DNA from: Novosphingobium sp. FKTRR1
Lineage (GTDB): Bacteria; Pseudomonadota; Alphaproteobacteria; Sphingomonadales; Sphingomonadaceae
Reading direction: 5' to 3'
Assembly (NCBI RefSeq): GCF_020404405.1
Contig: NZ_JAIZDA010000001.1
Coordinates: 62,001-126,000 of the forward strand
DNA: 64,000 nt
Shown here: positions 18,215 to 29,720 of the stretch, piece after piece
Position numbering within the stretch: the stretch's first letter is position 1
Layout of the letters: every line of letters begins with the position of its first letter
Notes under the pieces: model-generated
What the model was told of the DNA's origin: nothing
The model's database searches: none
The model's input: the letters and a program-made list of their open reading frames with translations, nothing else
Program-made: the position numbers and the translations under genes

Positions 18215-21200
18215 ATGAGTACGGTAACGAGCAACGGCGCCAGCGGGACCAATGGCGCAAGTGGCGTCGGCCCAGGCCAGGCAGGATCTTCGGGAACCAA
18301 CGGGTCGGCGGCTTCAGCGGCCACGGCAACCCCACTTGATGCAACAAACAATGCTTCGGCATCGGGCGGTCAGGGCGGCGGCGGCGGATCGGGCGGCTTT
18401 GGCGGGGGCGGTGCCGGTGGTTCGGCTGGAAGTGGTGCGGCGGGCGGTGATGCCGCTGCGCTGGCCATCACCAACCGCGCCGGAGCGGCGTCTGCCAACG
18501 CACAGGCTTATGGCGGCGCAGGCGGATCGGGCGGCAGCGGCGGTCTAGGCAACCCGAGTGGGTCGGGCGCAGCAGGCGGCAATGGCGGCAACGGGTCCGC
18601 TTCGGCGAAAGCCACCAACACCGCGGCAACCGGCGAAACGGTCAACGCTGCTGCGACATCCTATGGCGGCAACGGGGGCTATTCCACCGCTGCTGGCCTT
18701 ACCGGTGGTGCCGGCGGGCTGGCATCGGGAACCGCCGCAATTGCCGTGACGGCCGGAAACGGTTCCGCCAATGCCACGGTACTGCAAAAGAGCGGTGACG
18801 GCGGCGGTGGCACGAACGGCGCCAATGGCGCGGCCGGTCGCTCAACGCAACTGGCCAACAGCGTTTCGGGTGCGACCAATGGCGGCAGCCTGCAACTCAA
18901 CCAATCTGCCTATGGCGGAGCGGGCGGCACGTCCGACGGCGGCACTGCCGGTGCCGGTGGCGTCGCCATCGCCAATCTGAACGTCGACGACACGTTGAGC
19001 CCGACCCAAAGCGCCTACCTGAGCACCAACAACGCTGCCTATGGCGGCGCGGGTGGTTACGGCTACGTCGGCTCGTCCGGAGGAGCTGGTGCCGCTGCTA
19101 CCGGTGTCTCCACCATCAAGGGCGCAAAGACCGTCACCGTCAGTTCGTCAATCCTTGGCGGGGGCGGTGGATCTGGCACGCAAAGTGGCAATGGCGGTGT
19201 CGGCGGCAGTGCGTCCGGATCTGCCAGCGGCACAAGCACGACGGTCGGCAACAACTCGGTGAACGTCGCCTTCAACACGTTTGGTGGTAGTGGGGGCAAT
19301 GCCAGTGGTGCGGGCCACGTCGGCGGCAATGGCGGCATCGCGAGCGGCAGCAAGGCGAGCGGCGCTACTGCGGGCAGCGGGTTGGTCAGTATCAACCTGA
19401 CGCAATTCAGCGGTTCGGGCGGCAATGGATCTGCCGGAGCTTCTGGCGGCAACGGCACCCAGTCGACGCTGATCGATGCCGTCAGCGGCCAGACTGTTTC
19501 CGGGCGGCTGAGCCTTGCGCAGACGGCCATCGGAGGCAGCGGCGGAAATGGTGCAGCAGGCGGATCGGGTGGCGCGGCGGGCAATGCCACATCATCGTTG
19601 ACTTTCAACGACACCCTCAACGCCAACAAAAGCGCCCAACTCACCCTTGCCTCCACGGCGAATGCAGGCTTTGGCGGTGCCTCGGATGGCGGCGTGGCCG
19701 CAGCCGGCGGATATGGCTCTGCGACCGTCAATGCGACGGGGGCCTTCGTGGTGAACGCCACCGCGACGGCAACCGGCGGCTACGGCGGTTCGGCATCGGC
19801 GCTTGGGACCAGCGGCGCGGCCGGCGGCGCCAGCAAGGCTGTCGGCACCGCGACAAGCACGACTGTCGGCAGCGAGGCGGTAAACCTCGTTGTCGCCGCG
19901 ACTGGCGGAGGCGGCGGTGTCGGCAAGGGCGCTGGCGCAATCGGTGGCAACGGCGGCGTGGCAAGCGGCTCAACGGCAAGCGGCAAGACCGCAGGCAACG
20001 GGCTCGTCACGGTCAGCCTCACGCAAAACGGTGGTGCTGGCGGCGATGGCACAAGCGGTGCCAGCGCAGGTGCCGGTGCAGCCGCTTCGGCGAACAATCA
20101 GGTTTCCGGGTCGACCAACGGCGGCAGTCTGAACCTTACGCAGGCATCCATCGGGGGCAACGGCGGAACGACGAGCGGCGGCACGGCAGCATCAGGGGGT
20201 GCCGCAACCAGCAACCTCAATTTCAACGACAACCTGAACGCAACCCAGAGCGCCTCGATCACGGCATCCGCCAATGCTCTGGGCGGCGCGGCGGGTAACG
20301 CTTCGGGTGCCGGGATTTCCGCCCTTGCCGGGACAAGCGGCACGGCGTCGCTGGTACTGATCGGGACCAAGACCCTCTATGGCGTAGCACGCGGCACGGG
20401 TGGAACAGGCGGTTATGCCCAAGGCGGAAATGCTGGCAGCGGCGGAACAGGCAATGGCACAGTGGCGGTGACCAGCACCACCGGCCAAGCCAATGCTCAG
20501 GCCTTCGCGACCGGCGGCGATGGGGGGGCGGCTTCCGGTGCTGGCACCACCGCAGGCAATGGCGGCACTGCCACAGCCACCGCAGTGGCGGTCGCCAATC
20601 TGGCGCAGACGGCATCTGCGGTCGCCTATCTTACCGGAGGCATCGGAGGCATCGGTTACAATGGTGCCAACGGCGGGAACGGCGGCGCGATCTCCGCAGC
20701 CAACGTCACCTATGGCGGTTCGGCAGGCGGCAACCTCTATCTGACCACGGCGGGCAACGGCGGCAGCGGAGGCTCCAGTTACGGCGGCCTTGCCGGTAAT
20801 GGCGGTGATGCCAACGTGTCTGAAAGCATTACCAGGTCTTCGCCCGCCAGCATCAACGTTGATACCAGCGCCCGCGGTGGCGGTGGTGGCACTGGATACG
20901 TGAACGGAGCGGTTACGGTCGGTGGGGCCGGTGGAGCAGCCACTGTCAGCGGAACCGCAACCGGAAACAAGGCCGTTACGCTCACCGAATCCGCAGGCGG
21001 CGGCAACGGCGGGAATTCGGCCGGAGCGAAAGGCGGTGCCGGCGGCTCTGCCAACGCCGGTGGCGCGGCCATCAGCATGACTGGAGGAAACGAGGCAGTC
21101 GCTGCCATCGTAACGGCAACCGCAGGCGTAGGCGGTAACGGAAATGGCGTGGGCAACTCGGGCGGCATGGGCGGTAGTGCGAGCGGTACCAAGACTTCGG

Positions 21201-22798
21201 CGGCAACCAGCGGAAACGGCTCTGCAACAGCCTCGCTCGACCTTAGCAGTGGCGCTGGCGGGTCTGGCCTGGGCGGCGCAAAAGGCGGTGACGGGGCCAG
21301 TGCATCGGCCGTGGACCTTGTCTCGGCAACCAGTAAGAGCGGTTGGGCAACACTAACCGAAACCGCGCGCGGTGGCGCGGGTGGCTCGGCGGGTGGCGGT
21401 GGTGTCGGCGGAGCGGGCGGCGCGGCCCTCGCCAGCCAGACGTACGATGACACAGCACTAGCCTCGACACCCGCCAATGTGCTGCTCAACGTCAACGCCT
21501 ATGGCGGCGCTGGTGGCAGTGCGCAGGGCGCGGCTGGCGGCAGCGGTGCGAATGCCACGGCCGCAGGTGTGCTGACAGCCAAGGGGCTTGGCACGCTTAC
21601 CGTTGTGGCAACCGGCGGGGATGGAGGCCTTGGCACAACGCGCGGCGTCGGATCTGCGGCCGTTGCGACCGGCATAGCCACCACCACGGCCCCGTCGGTC
21701 ATCGACACCGTTTCCGCGTTCGGTGGCATCGGCAGCGGCAGTTCGGGCAGCGCAAAGGCCACTTCCAGCGGTCACGTCGGTACGGCTTCGGCCATATCGA
21801 CGGCAACAGCAGGCACCAGTGGACTGCTGGTTCGCGGCGTTGGCAGCCAAGCCACTGCAGTCATCAGCGGCACCTCCCTGATCGACAAGGCGGTCGCCAG
21901 CGCGAACAGCAAAATGGCCGCGGCCCCGCTGGCGTTCGATTGGACGTCGAATTCGGTGGCCAACGTCACCGGTGCCCCGCTTGCAGCCAACGTCAACTCG
22001 ATCCTGGCCGCCAATGCCGCGATCAATGCCGCGTTCACCTCGACCAAGACTCCGACCTATTTCGCGATCGCCGAAGTGGGCGGGCACCACTCTCCTTACG
22101 GCAACGGCGCCCAGACAAGCACCGCCGCGTTCGACGTTAAAGTCGATCTGACCCAACTGGCCGTAAAACATGATCTGATCGTCGGCCTTTACGGCGGAAC
22201 GAACTATGGCGCATCCGTGACCAACGTGACGCTCGACATCTCGGGCAACGGCACAACGCTGCTTCACCAAAGCTTTGCCAGCGGTGCAGCGGCCGCCGCC
22301 TATTTCACCAACAATGCGGTCGATCTGGGGTCGCTATCGTCGGCCATCTTTGCGGGCAACCTTGCCAATATCCACGTCAGCCTGAGCGTGACCGCTACCG
22401 GCACGGGTTCAGGCTTCTATGGCAATGTGCTGGTCGGCGATCCGCTGCCGCTTGGCGATGCCACTCATGACGTGACGGCAGCACCGGACGGCATTGCCCA
22501 GACGTTCACCCTGAACGATCTGGGCTCGCCCGACACGCTCGATCACTTTGTGTTCGAGCACGGGTCGGATCGGATCGCGCTGTCGCACGAGATATTTGCG
22601 GCAATTGGCGATCAATTGAGCGCGAATGAGCTGGGTTTCGGCACAGAAGCGACCACGGCCGACCAGCACCTGCTGTACGATGCAGGCACCGGGGCGCTGT
22701 TCTACGATGCCGACGGGGTCGGCGGCCATGCAGCGGTTCAGATCGCGCTACTGGTCAACAAGCCGGTGCTCGCCGTGTCCGACTTCATTCTGGTCTAG
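18215..22798 (+). CDS. Giant Gly/Ala-rich super-repeat protein with type I secretion-like C-terminus
   Basis: A 1527-residue protein starting at ATG 18215 (cggagggcacagc upstream; a TTG at 18194 is rejected). There is no N-terminal signal peptide. Residues 45-1290 are dominated by GGxGG, SGG and NGG runs broken by short hydrophobic/Thr/Ser strands, in five super-repeats of about 205 residues. Residues about 1290-1420 form a non-repetitive domain (FAIAEVGGHHSPYGNG, DVKVDLTQLAVKHDLIVGLYGG). The last ~100 residues (DRIALSHEIF, LLYDAGTGALFYDADG, VSDFILV) match the C-terminal region of RTX-like type I secretion substrates. No canonical GGxGxDxxx calcium repeats are present. It is probably a surface or extracellular structural protein or adhesin, and its role is unknown. 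No ABC/HlyD exporter genes lie in the window. Confidence 0.85.
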   Translation: MSTVTSNGASGTNGASGVGPGQAGSSGTNGSAASAATATPLDATNNASASGGQGGGGGSGGFGGGGAGGSAGSGAAGGDAAALAITNRAGAASANAQAYGGAGGSGGSGGLGNPSGSGAAGGNGGNGSASAKATNTAATGETVNAAATSYGGNGGYSTAAGLTGGAGGLASGTAAIAVTAGNGSANATVLQKSGDGGGGTNGANGAAGRSTQLANSVSGATNGGSLQLNQSAYGGAGGTSDGGTAGAGGVAIANLNVDDTLSPTQSAYLSTNNAAYGGAGGYGYVGSSGGAGAAATGVSTIKGAKTVTVSSSILGGGGGSGTQSGNGGVGGSASGSASGTSTTVGNNSVNVAFNTFGGSGGNASGAGHVGGNGGIASGSKASGATAGSGLVSINLTQFSGSGGNGSAGASGGNGTQSTLIDAVSGQTVSGRLSLAQTAIGGSGGNGAAGGSGGAAGNATSSLTFNDTLNANKSAQLTLASTANAGFGGASDGGVAAAGGYGSATVNATGAFVVNATATATGGYGGSASALGTSGAAGGASKAVGTATSTTVGSEAVNLVVAATGGGGGVGKGAGAIGGNGGVASGSTASGKTAGNGLVTVSLTQNGGAGGDGTSGASAGAGAAASANNQVSGSTNGGSLNLTQASIGGNGGTTSGGTAASGGAATSNLNFNDNLNATQSASITASANALGGAAGNASGAGISALAGTSGTASLVLIGTKTLYGVARGTGGTGGYAQGGNAGSGGTGNGTVAVTSTTGQANAQAFATGGDGGAASGAGTTAGNGGTATATAVAVANLAQTASAVAYLTGGIGGIGYNGANGGNGGAISAANVTYGGSAGGNLYLTTAGNGGSGGSSYGGLAGNGGDANVSESITRSSPASINVDTSARGGGGGTGYVNGAVTVGGAGGAATVSGTATGNKAVTLTESAGGGNGGNSAGAKGGAGGSANAGGAAISMTGGNEAVAAIVTATAGVGGNGNGVGNSGGMGGSASGTKTSAATSGNGSATASLDLSSGAGGSGLGGAKGGDGASASAVDLVSATSKSGWATLTETARGGAGGSAGGGGVGGAGGAALASQTYDDTALASTPANVLLNVNAYGGAGGSAQGAAGGSGANATAAGVLTAKGLGTLTVVATGGDGGLGTTRGVGSAAVATGIATTTAPSVIDTVSAFGGIGSGSSGSAKATSSGHVGTASAISTATAGTSGLLVRGVGSQATAVISGTSLIDKAVASANSKMAAAPLAFDWTSNSVANVTGAPLAANVNSILAANAAINAAFTSTKTPTYFAIAEVGGHHSPYGNGAQTSTAAFDVKVDLTQLAVKHDLIVGLYGGTNYGASVTNVTLDISGNGTTLLHQSFASGAAAAAYFTNNAVDLGSLSSAIFAGNLANIHVSLSVTATGTGSGFYGNVLVGDPLPLGDATHDVTAAPDGIAQTFTLNDLGSPDTLDHFVFEHGSDRIALSHEIFAAIGDQLSANELGFGTEATTADQHLLYDAGTGALFYDADGVGGHAAVQIALLVNKPVLAVSDFILV
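18863..21934 (+). repeat. Five ~205-residue (about 615-bp) coding super-repeats
   Basis: The landmark VSG-xTNGGSLxLxQ (or its degenerate form) starts at residues 217, 423, 630, 831 and 1036, at nucleotides 18863, 19481, 20102, 20705 and 21320. The spacings are 206, 207, 201 and 205 residues. A second landmark, (N/D)DxLxxxxSAxL, falls at residues 257, 464 and 670, and a third, TSTTVGxxxVN, at 340, 547 and about 753, with the same period. The repeats have diverged at DNA level, so they are old tandem duplications rather than recent copies. Confidence 0.85.
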
Positions 22799-22808
22799 GC
22801 TTGATGCC

Positions 22809-22841
22809 GACGGGGAGCGCATCTGGCGCGCGCTCCCCGTC
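22809..22841. terminator. Bidirectional hairpin terminator between super-repeat gene and secA
   Basis: A perfect 12-bp stem (gacggggagcgc / gcgctccccgtc) with a 9-nt loop sits in the 77-base gap between two convergent genes. T-tracts are weak on both sides. Confidence 0.75.
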
Positions 22842-22875
22842 TGATGGCAAAGCCACTATCCGGGTCAGCGCACCC

Positions 22876-25611
<2,736 letters not shown>

Positions 25612-25729
25612 GGGCGGATTCCTGATTACCGAATGGGAAAGTTGCAGGCAAAGTGCGCAAACGCCGCGCAAACCTGTTCAAAACAAGGCTGGCCTGATCA
25701 AAACAAGGCCGAAACGACGCGGCGGCGCG

Positions 25730-25993
25730 TTATTCGCGCGCGCGGTCGACCTTGATGATGACGCCGCACATGCGGGCAACGGCGGGCGCAAGCGCAGGCA
25801 ATACCAGTGGCGCAGTACGCTCCAGACGGTATGCGGCGCGCGCCACGGCGGCCCGCAACGGGCAGGCCACGCTTGCCGTTGGCTGCGTGCTGGCCGCGCT
25901 TGCAGCGACGACTTCTGCCGACGACACCGCGTAAGCGGAGCCGGGCAGCGAAAGTCCGCTGAGCATGGCAAGAAGGACAAGCAACAAGCGCAT
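25730..25993 (-). CDS. Small exported protein of unknown function
   Basis: An 87-residue open frame starting at ATG 25993 (MRLLLVLLAMLSGLSLPGSAYA, a convincing signal peptide). The mature part is Ala-rich with two Cys (VACPLRAAV, ARMCGVI) that could form a disulfide. I do not recognise a family. It lies between secA and a TonB-C-domain protein, on the same strand as both. The signal peptide and two-Cys pattern make it more likely a gene than a shadow, but this is not certain. Confidence 0.5.
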   Translation of the reverse strand: MRLLLVLLAMLSGLSLPGSAYAVSSAEVVAASAASTQPTASVACPLRAAVARAAYRLERTAPLVLPALAPAVARMCGVIIKVDRARE

Positions 25994-26073
25994 CGTCGGG
26001 CCAGATAGGGCAGCCGAAGCGGTTCGTCCATTGCAGACGGCAATTTTTCCGGCTCGGAACTGCATGAGCGATG

Positions 26074-26697
26074 TCAGGGCGCCTCGACGGTCACCGAATA
26101 CGTTGTCGTCACGCGGCGTGCCACCGGTTTGCCCGTTGGATCGAGATAGGGAGCCAAATGCTGCCCAAGGCGTCCGCACGGTCCGTCGCCCGCAACGTTT
26201 CCATAGCCTGCTGCAGCCCCATTTGTGCGCACGACCTTGCAATCGCTTACCGTGCCATCGGCCTGCACAACATAACTGTAAGTGAACAAGGTGGCTTCAA
26301 CATGAATATCCCTTGGAATCTGCCAGCGAACCGAACTTCGGTAGGTGCTTGCTGCTGGCTTGCCGTTTCCGTCGGTCCCGGGCGTGAACCGCGCGCGCTG
26401 CATCAGCAGCAGGCACGTCTGGTTGTCGAGATCGGGCGAGGCGCTGCTCTGGGTAACCTCGCAGCCTGATGGAACGCCATCCACACCTATTGTCAGCAGA
26501 AAACCGACGACGCCCTCCACTTCGTTGCGCAATGCCGCGCTGGGATAGTCATTGCTTGTCACCCATTGCCCGGGACTGCCGCTGGGGGTGGGCCCGCGCG
26601 GCAGTGCCGCATGGGCCTGCGTGGCCAAAGTCAGTGCTGCTGCAACCGTCAAGGCGCGCAGCGCGGGGCGAACAAGGGGTGTCATCCGGGACAGCAT
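26074..26697 (-). CDS. Exported TonB C-terminal-domain protein
   Basis: About 207 residues from ATG 26697; ATGs at 26685 and 26715 are equally open, since no clear ribosome site decides. A signal peptide (LRALTVAAALTLATQAHA) precedes one TonB-C-like domain at about residues 50-125 (DYPSAALRNEVEGVVGFLLTIGVDGVPSGCEVTQSS, RARFTP). A second, less conserved half carries paired Cys (DCKVV, GPCG). There is no proline-rich spanner and no retained membrane anchor, so it is not a classic TonB. Such free-standing domains are frequent in sphingomonads and their role is unclear. Confidence 0.65.
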   Translation of the reverse strand: MLSRMTPLVRPALRALTVAAALTLATQAHAALPRGPTPSGSPGQWVTSNDYPSAALRNEVEGVVGFLLTIGVDGVPSGCEVTQSSASPDLDNQTCLLLMQRARFTPGTDGNGKPAASTYRSSVRWQIPRDIHVEATLFTYSYVVQADGTVSDCKVVRTNGAAAGYGNVAGDGPCGRLGQHLAPYLDPTGKPVARRVTTTYSVTVEAP

Positions 26698-26791
26698 CGG
26701 TAATCTATGGGACATCCCTTGCAGCAGGAAAAGGCCCAAAGTCGCTCAGCTCTTTACCAATCCTTAGCGCCGGATTTTTACCCTGATCGGG

Positions 26792-27853
26792 ATGGCGCAG
26801 GGGCACAATCAGCACGGGCAGAGCGATGGAGCGCGCCTTGTCGTGCTCGACGGCTTGCGCGGGATTGCTGCGCTGATGGTGCTGATGGTCCATTTCGAGG
26901 GGCTTTCGGGCGAAACTTGGCTGTTCGAGCGCTGCTACCTCTCGGTCGACTTCTTCTTCATGCTCAGCGGATTCGTGCTGACGCCGATGATCGAGAATGG
27001 CGCCTCCAGTGTGCGCCAGGCGACACTGGTGATGGCGCGCCGTTGCGCACGCCTTTGGCCGCTCATCGGGCTTGGTGCGCTGTTCGGTACCATCAGCCAT
27101 GCGCTCCTGTGGGGTTGGCCGAAGGTGTTCGATGTGCTGGTCCTGGCCATGGTGGGCCTGCCCCGGATAGTCCCCGACACCGATTTGCTGACTTATCCGC
27201 TCAATGCCCCACAATGGTCGTTGGTCGTCGAGCTGGCGATAAACGCCCTGCATCTGGCTGTGTTGCGCTATTTGCCGACGCGCACGCTGGTGGCGATTTC
27301 CGGGCTGTGCTGGATCGTACTGGCCATCGCAGCACACCATTTCGGCTCGCTCCAGATCGGCGCGCATGGAAATGATTGGGCGTTTGGCTTTGTCCGCGCT
27401 GGCTTTGCCTATCCGTTGGGCATCGCGCTTGCCCGCAATCGAGGCCGGTTGACGACGGGCACGCTGCCTTGGTGGACGTCGCTCGCGTTGTTGCCAGCTT
27501 TGCTCTTGGTGCCGAAAATCGCCAGAATTGACCTGAGCATCAGCGATCCCGTGGTGATCGCGTTGTTTGCGGGCGTTCTGGCGCTTGGAGCGGCAGCGCG
27601 ACCGACCGCCCCCCTACCCCGCAGACTGACCTGGCTAGGCGAGATTTCGTTCCCGCTTTACGCCGTGCACTTCCCGATCCTGGAACTGGTGCATATCGTG
27701 ACGTTGGACCTGCCGGTTGCCGGGCGCGCACTCGCGCTGCTGGCTGGGCTGGGGATGAGTTTTTGTGTGGCGAATGTTCTGGCCAAGTCGCCGTTCGCAA
27801 GGGGCATCCGCCTGCCCGCCGATCGTTTGCGGGCATTGAACGCGGCGACCTGA
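26792..27853 (+). CDS. Acyltransferase 3 family membrane protein
   Basis: A 353-residue polytopic protein of the family that O-acylates sugars of polysaccharides, LPS or antibiotics. Typical N-terminal motifs are LDGLRGIAALMV, the catalytic-type His in MVHFEG, and YLSVDFFFMLSGFVL. Late in the protein come WLGEISFPLYAVHFPI and about ten hydrophobic helices. The acceptor cannot be told from sequence. It begins divergently from the TonB-C-domain gene and ends 18 bases before argJ. Confidence 0.9.
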   Translation: MAQGHNQHGQSDGARLVVLDGLRGIAALMVLMVHFEGLSGETWLFERCYLSVDFFFMLSGFVLTPMIENGASSVRQATLVMARRCARLWPLIGLGALFGTISHALLWGWPKVFDVLVLAMVGLPRIVPDTDLLTYPLNAPQWSLVVELAINALHLAVLRYLPTRTLVAISGLCWIVLAIAAHHFGSLQIGAHGNDWAFGFVRAGFAYPLGIALARNRGRLTTGTLPWWTSLALLPALLLVPKIARIDLSISDPVVIALFAGVLALGAAARPTAPLPRRLTWLGEISFPLYAVHFPILELVHIVTLDLPVAGRALALLAGLGMSFCVANVLAKSPFARGIRLPADRLRALNAAT

Positions 27854-27871
27854 ACCGCTAGGCCCCCGGCC

Positions 27872-29098
27872 ATGTCCGACGCCGTATCTCCGCTCGCCCA
27901 GCCCTTTCCCGCCCTGCCCGCGATTGCAGGCGCCACGCCGCGCGTTGTGCGCGCCGGGTACAAGGACTGGGGCCGCTGCGATCTGACCTACGTGGAACTG
28001 GACGAAGGCACTGCCGTGGCCGGGGTGTTCACCCGCAACGTGTGCTGCTCGTCCGAAGTCGAACTCGGCCGCATCAACGTGGCGCAGGGCCAAGCCCGTG
28101 CGCTGGTGGTCAACGCGGGCAATTCTAACGCTTTCACCGGCTATCGCGGGCGTGAGGCGGTGGAGGCGATCATGGATCAGGTCGCAGCGCACCTCAATGC
28201 CCCGCGCGAACAGGTGTTCGTCTCCTCTACCGGGGTCATCGGCGTGCCTTTGCCCAAGGACAAGGCGCAGGCGGGGATCAGCGCCGCGTTCGATGCCGCG
28301 CCATGCTCGTGGGAAGATGCCGCGCGCACCATCGGCACGACCGACACCTTCGCCAAAGGCGTCACCGCCAGCGCGGTAATTGGCGGCGCCACGGTGCAGA
28401 TCAGCGCGATCATCAAGGGTTCGGGCATGATTGCGCCCGACATGGCGACGATGCTGGGCTACATCTTCACCGACGCGGCGGTCAGCCCGGCATTCCTGCA
28501 ACACGTGCTGAGCGCGGCCAACACGCGCACTTTCAGTTGCATCACGGTCGACAGCGACACCTCCACCAGCGACACCGTGCTGGCCTTTGCCACCGGCAAG
28601 GCAGGAAATGCGCCGCTGACCGGGTTCGACGACGCCGGCGCCGATGCCTTTGCCGCCGCGATCGAGCAGGTTTGCCGCGAGCTTGCCCATCTGGTGGTGC
28701 GCGATGGCGAAGGCGCGCAAAAGTTCATCGCGGTCAGCGTTTCGGGCGCAATTTCCGACGAAAGCGCCCGGATTGTCGGGCTATCCATCGCCAATTCGCC
28801 GCTGGTCAAGACCGCCATCGCGGGCGAGGACGCCAACTGGGGTCGCGTCGTGATGGCCGTCGGCAAGGCCGGGCAACCGGCCGACCGGGACCGGCTGTCT
28901 ATCGGCTTTGGCGGCACCTGGGCCGCGCGCGATGGCCAACCGCTCGCCGACTATGACGAAGCCCCGGTGGCGGCGCACCTGCAGGGACAGGACATTTCGA
29001 TAGAGGTCGACCTTGGCCTTGGCGAAGGCCGCGCCATGGTGTGGACGTGCGATCTGACGCATGGCTACATCGCCATCAACGCCGATTACCGGAGCTGA
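27872..29098 (+). CDS. argJ: Bifunctional ornithine acetyltransferase / N-acetylglutamate synthase
   Basis: A 408-residue arginine-biosynthesis enzyme that transfers acetyl from N-acetylornithine to glutamate and, if bifunctional, also uses acetyl-CoA. It is made as a precursor that self-cleaves before a Thr nucleophile. That Thr is residue 193 in KGSGMIAPDMATMLG. Other family blocks: YKDWGRCDLTYVELDEG, NAGNSNAFTG, SSTGVIG, CITVDSDTSTSDTV and GEDANWGR. It heads an apparent operon with a glutathione transferase (6-base gap) and an inositol-phosphatase-like gene. Confidence 0.96.
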   Translation: MSDAVSPLAQPFPALPAIAGATPRVVRAGYKDWGRCDLTYVELDEGTAVAGVFTRNVCCSSEVELGRINVAQGQARALVVNAGNSNAFTGYRGREAVEAIMDQVAAHLNAPREQVFVSSTGVIGVPLPKDKAQAGISAAFDAAPCSWEDAARTIGTTDTFAKGVTASAVIGGATVQISAIIKGSGMIAPDMATMLGYIFTDAAVSPAFLQHVLSAANTRTFSCITVDSDTSTSDTVLAFATGKAGNAPLTGFDDAGADAFAAAIEQVCRELAHLVVRDGEGAQKFIAVSVSGAISDESARIVGLSIANSPLVKTAIAGEDANWGRVVMAVGKAGQPADRDRLSIGFGGTWAARDGQPLADYDEAPVAAHLQGQDISIEVDLGLGEGRAMVWTCDLTHGYIAINADYRS

Positions 29099-29104
29099 CG
29101 CGCC

Positions 29105-29710
29105 ATGATCACGCTGTGGGGCCGCATCAACTCGCACAACGTCAAGAAAGTCGTCTGGGCGCTTGGTGAAGCGCAGGTGCCGTTCGAGCGCATCGATATG
29201 GGCGGCAAGTTCGGCTATTCGCGGCAATATCAGGCGCTCAACCCCAATCGCATGGTCCCCGCGATCAGCGATGGCGATGTGCATCTGTGGGAATCCAACG
29301 CCATCTTGCGCTATCTGGCAGACGTCCATGCGCCGCAGCTGCGCGCCGACGACCCCGCAGTGCGCGCCAGTGGCGACAAATGGATGGACTGGCAGTTCCA
29401 CTTTGCCGATGCGCAGCGCGATTCCTTCCTTGGAGTGGTGCGTCACGGCAAGGACGGCACCGACACCGCCGTTGCTGCTTCGGCCCGCGCCAGCGAAGCG
29501 ATGATGGCCTTGCTCGATGCCGAGCTGGCGACGCGGGACTGGCTTTCCGGCCCGGCTTTCGGCATCGCCGACATGCCGATGGGGGTCTATGCCCATACCT
29601 ACTTCGCGCTGGGCATCCCTCGTCCCGATCTGCCGCATCTGGCTGACTGGTACGCAAGGCTGCGCGAACGTCCCGCGTTCGCCGAGATTGCCGCGATTCC
29701 TCTCACATAA
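29105..29710 (+). CDS. Glutathione S-transferase family protein
   Basis: A 201-residue protein with an N-terminal thioredoxin-like domain (WGRINSHNVKKVVWALGEAQVPFERI; SHN as the catalytic Ser-type motif; LNPNRMVPAI with the cis-Pro; WESNAILRYL) and an all-helical C-terminal domain (GPAFGIADMPMGVYAHTYF). It is likely a theta/beta-like transferase or GSH-dependent reductase. The substrate is unknown. It is translationally close to argJ and the following phosphatase gene. Confidence 0.9.
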   Translation: MITLWGRINSHNVKKVVWALGEAQVPFERIDMGGKFGYSRQYQALNPNRMVPAISDGDVHLWESNAILRYLADVHAPQLRADDPAVRASGDKWMDWQFHFADAQRDSFLGVVRHGKDGTDTAVAASARASEAMMALLDAELATRDWLSGPAFGIADMPMGVYAHTYFALGIPRPDLPHLADWYARLRERPAFAEIAAIPLT

Positions 29711-29720
29711 AGAGTTCTTT

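Noticed and set aside
18013..18339. 108-codon open frame upstream of and overlapping the repeat gene
   Set aside because: It starts in the leader without a ribosome site and reads the repeat gene in another phase.
18863..21934. Regular spacing of repeated DNA, considered as a CRISPR array or tandem DNA repeat
   Set aside because: The repetition is a protein-level ~205-residue period with diverged DNA. There are no short identical repeats with unique spacers and no cas genes.
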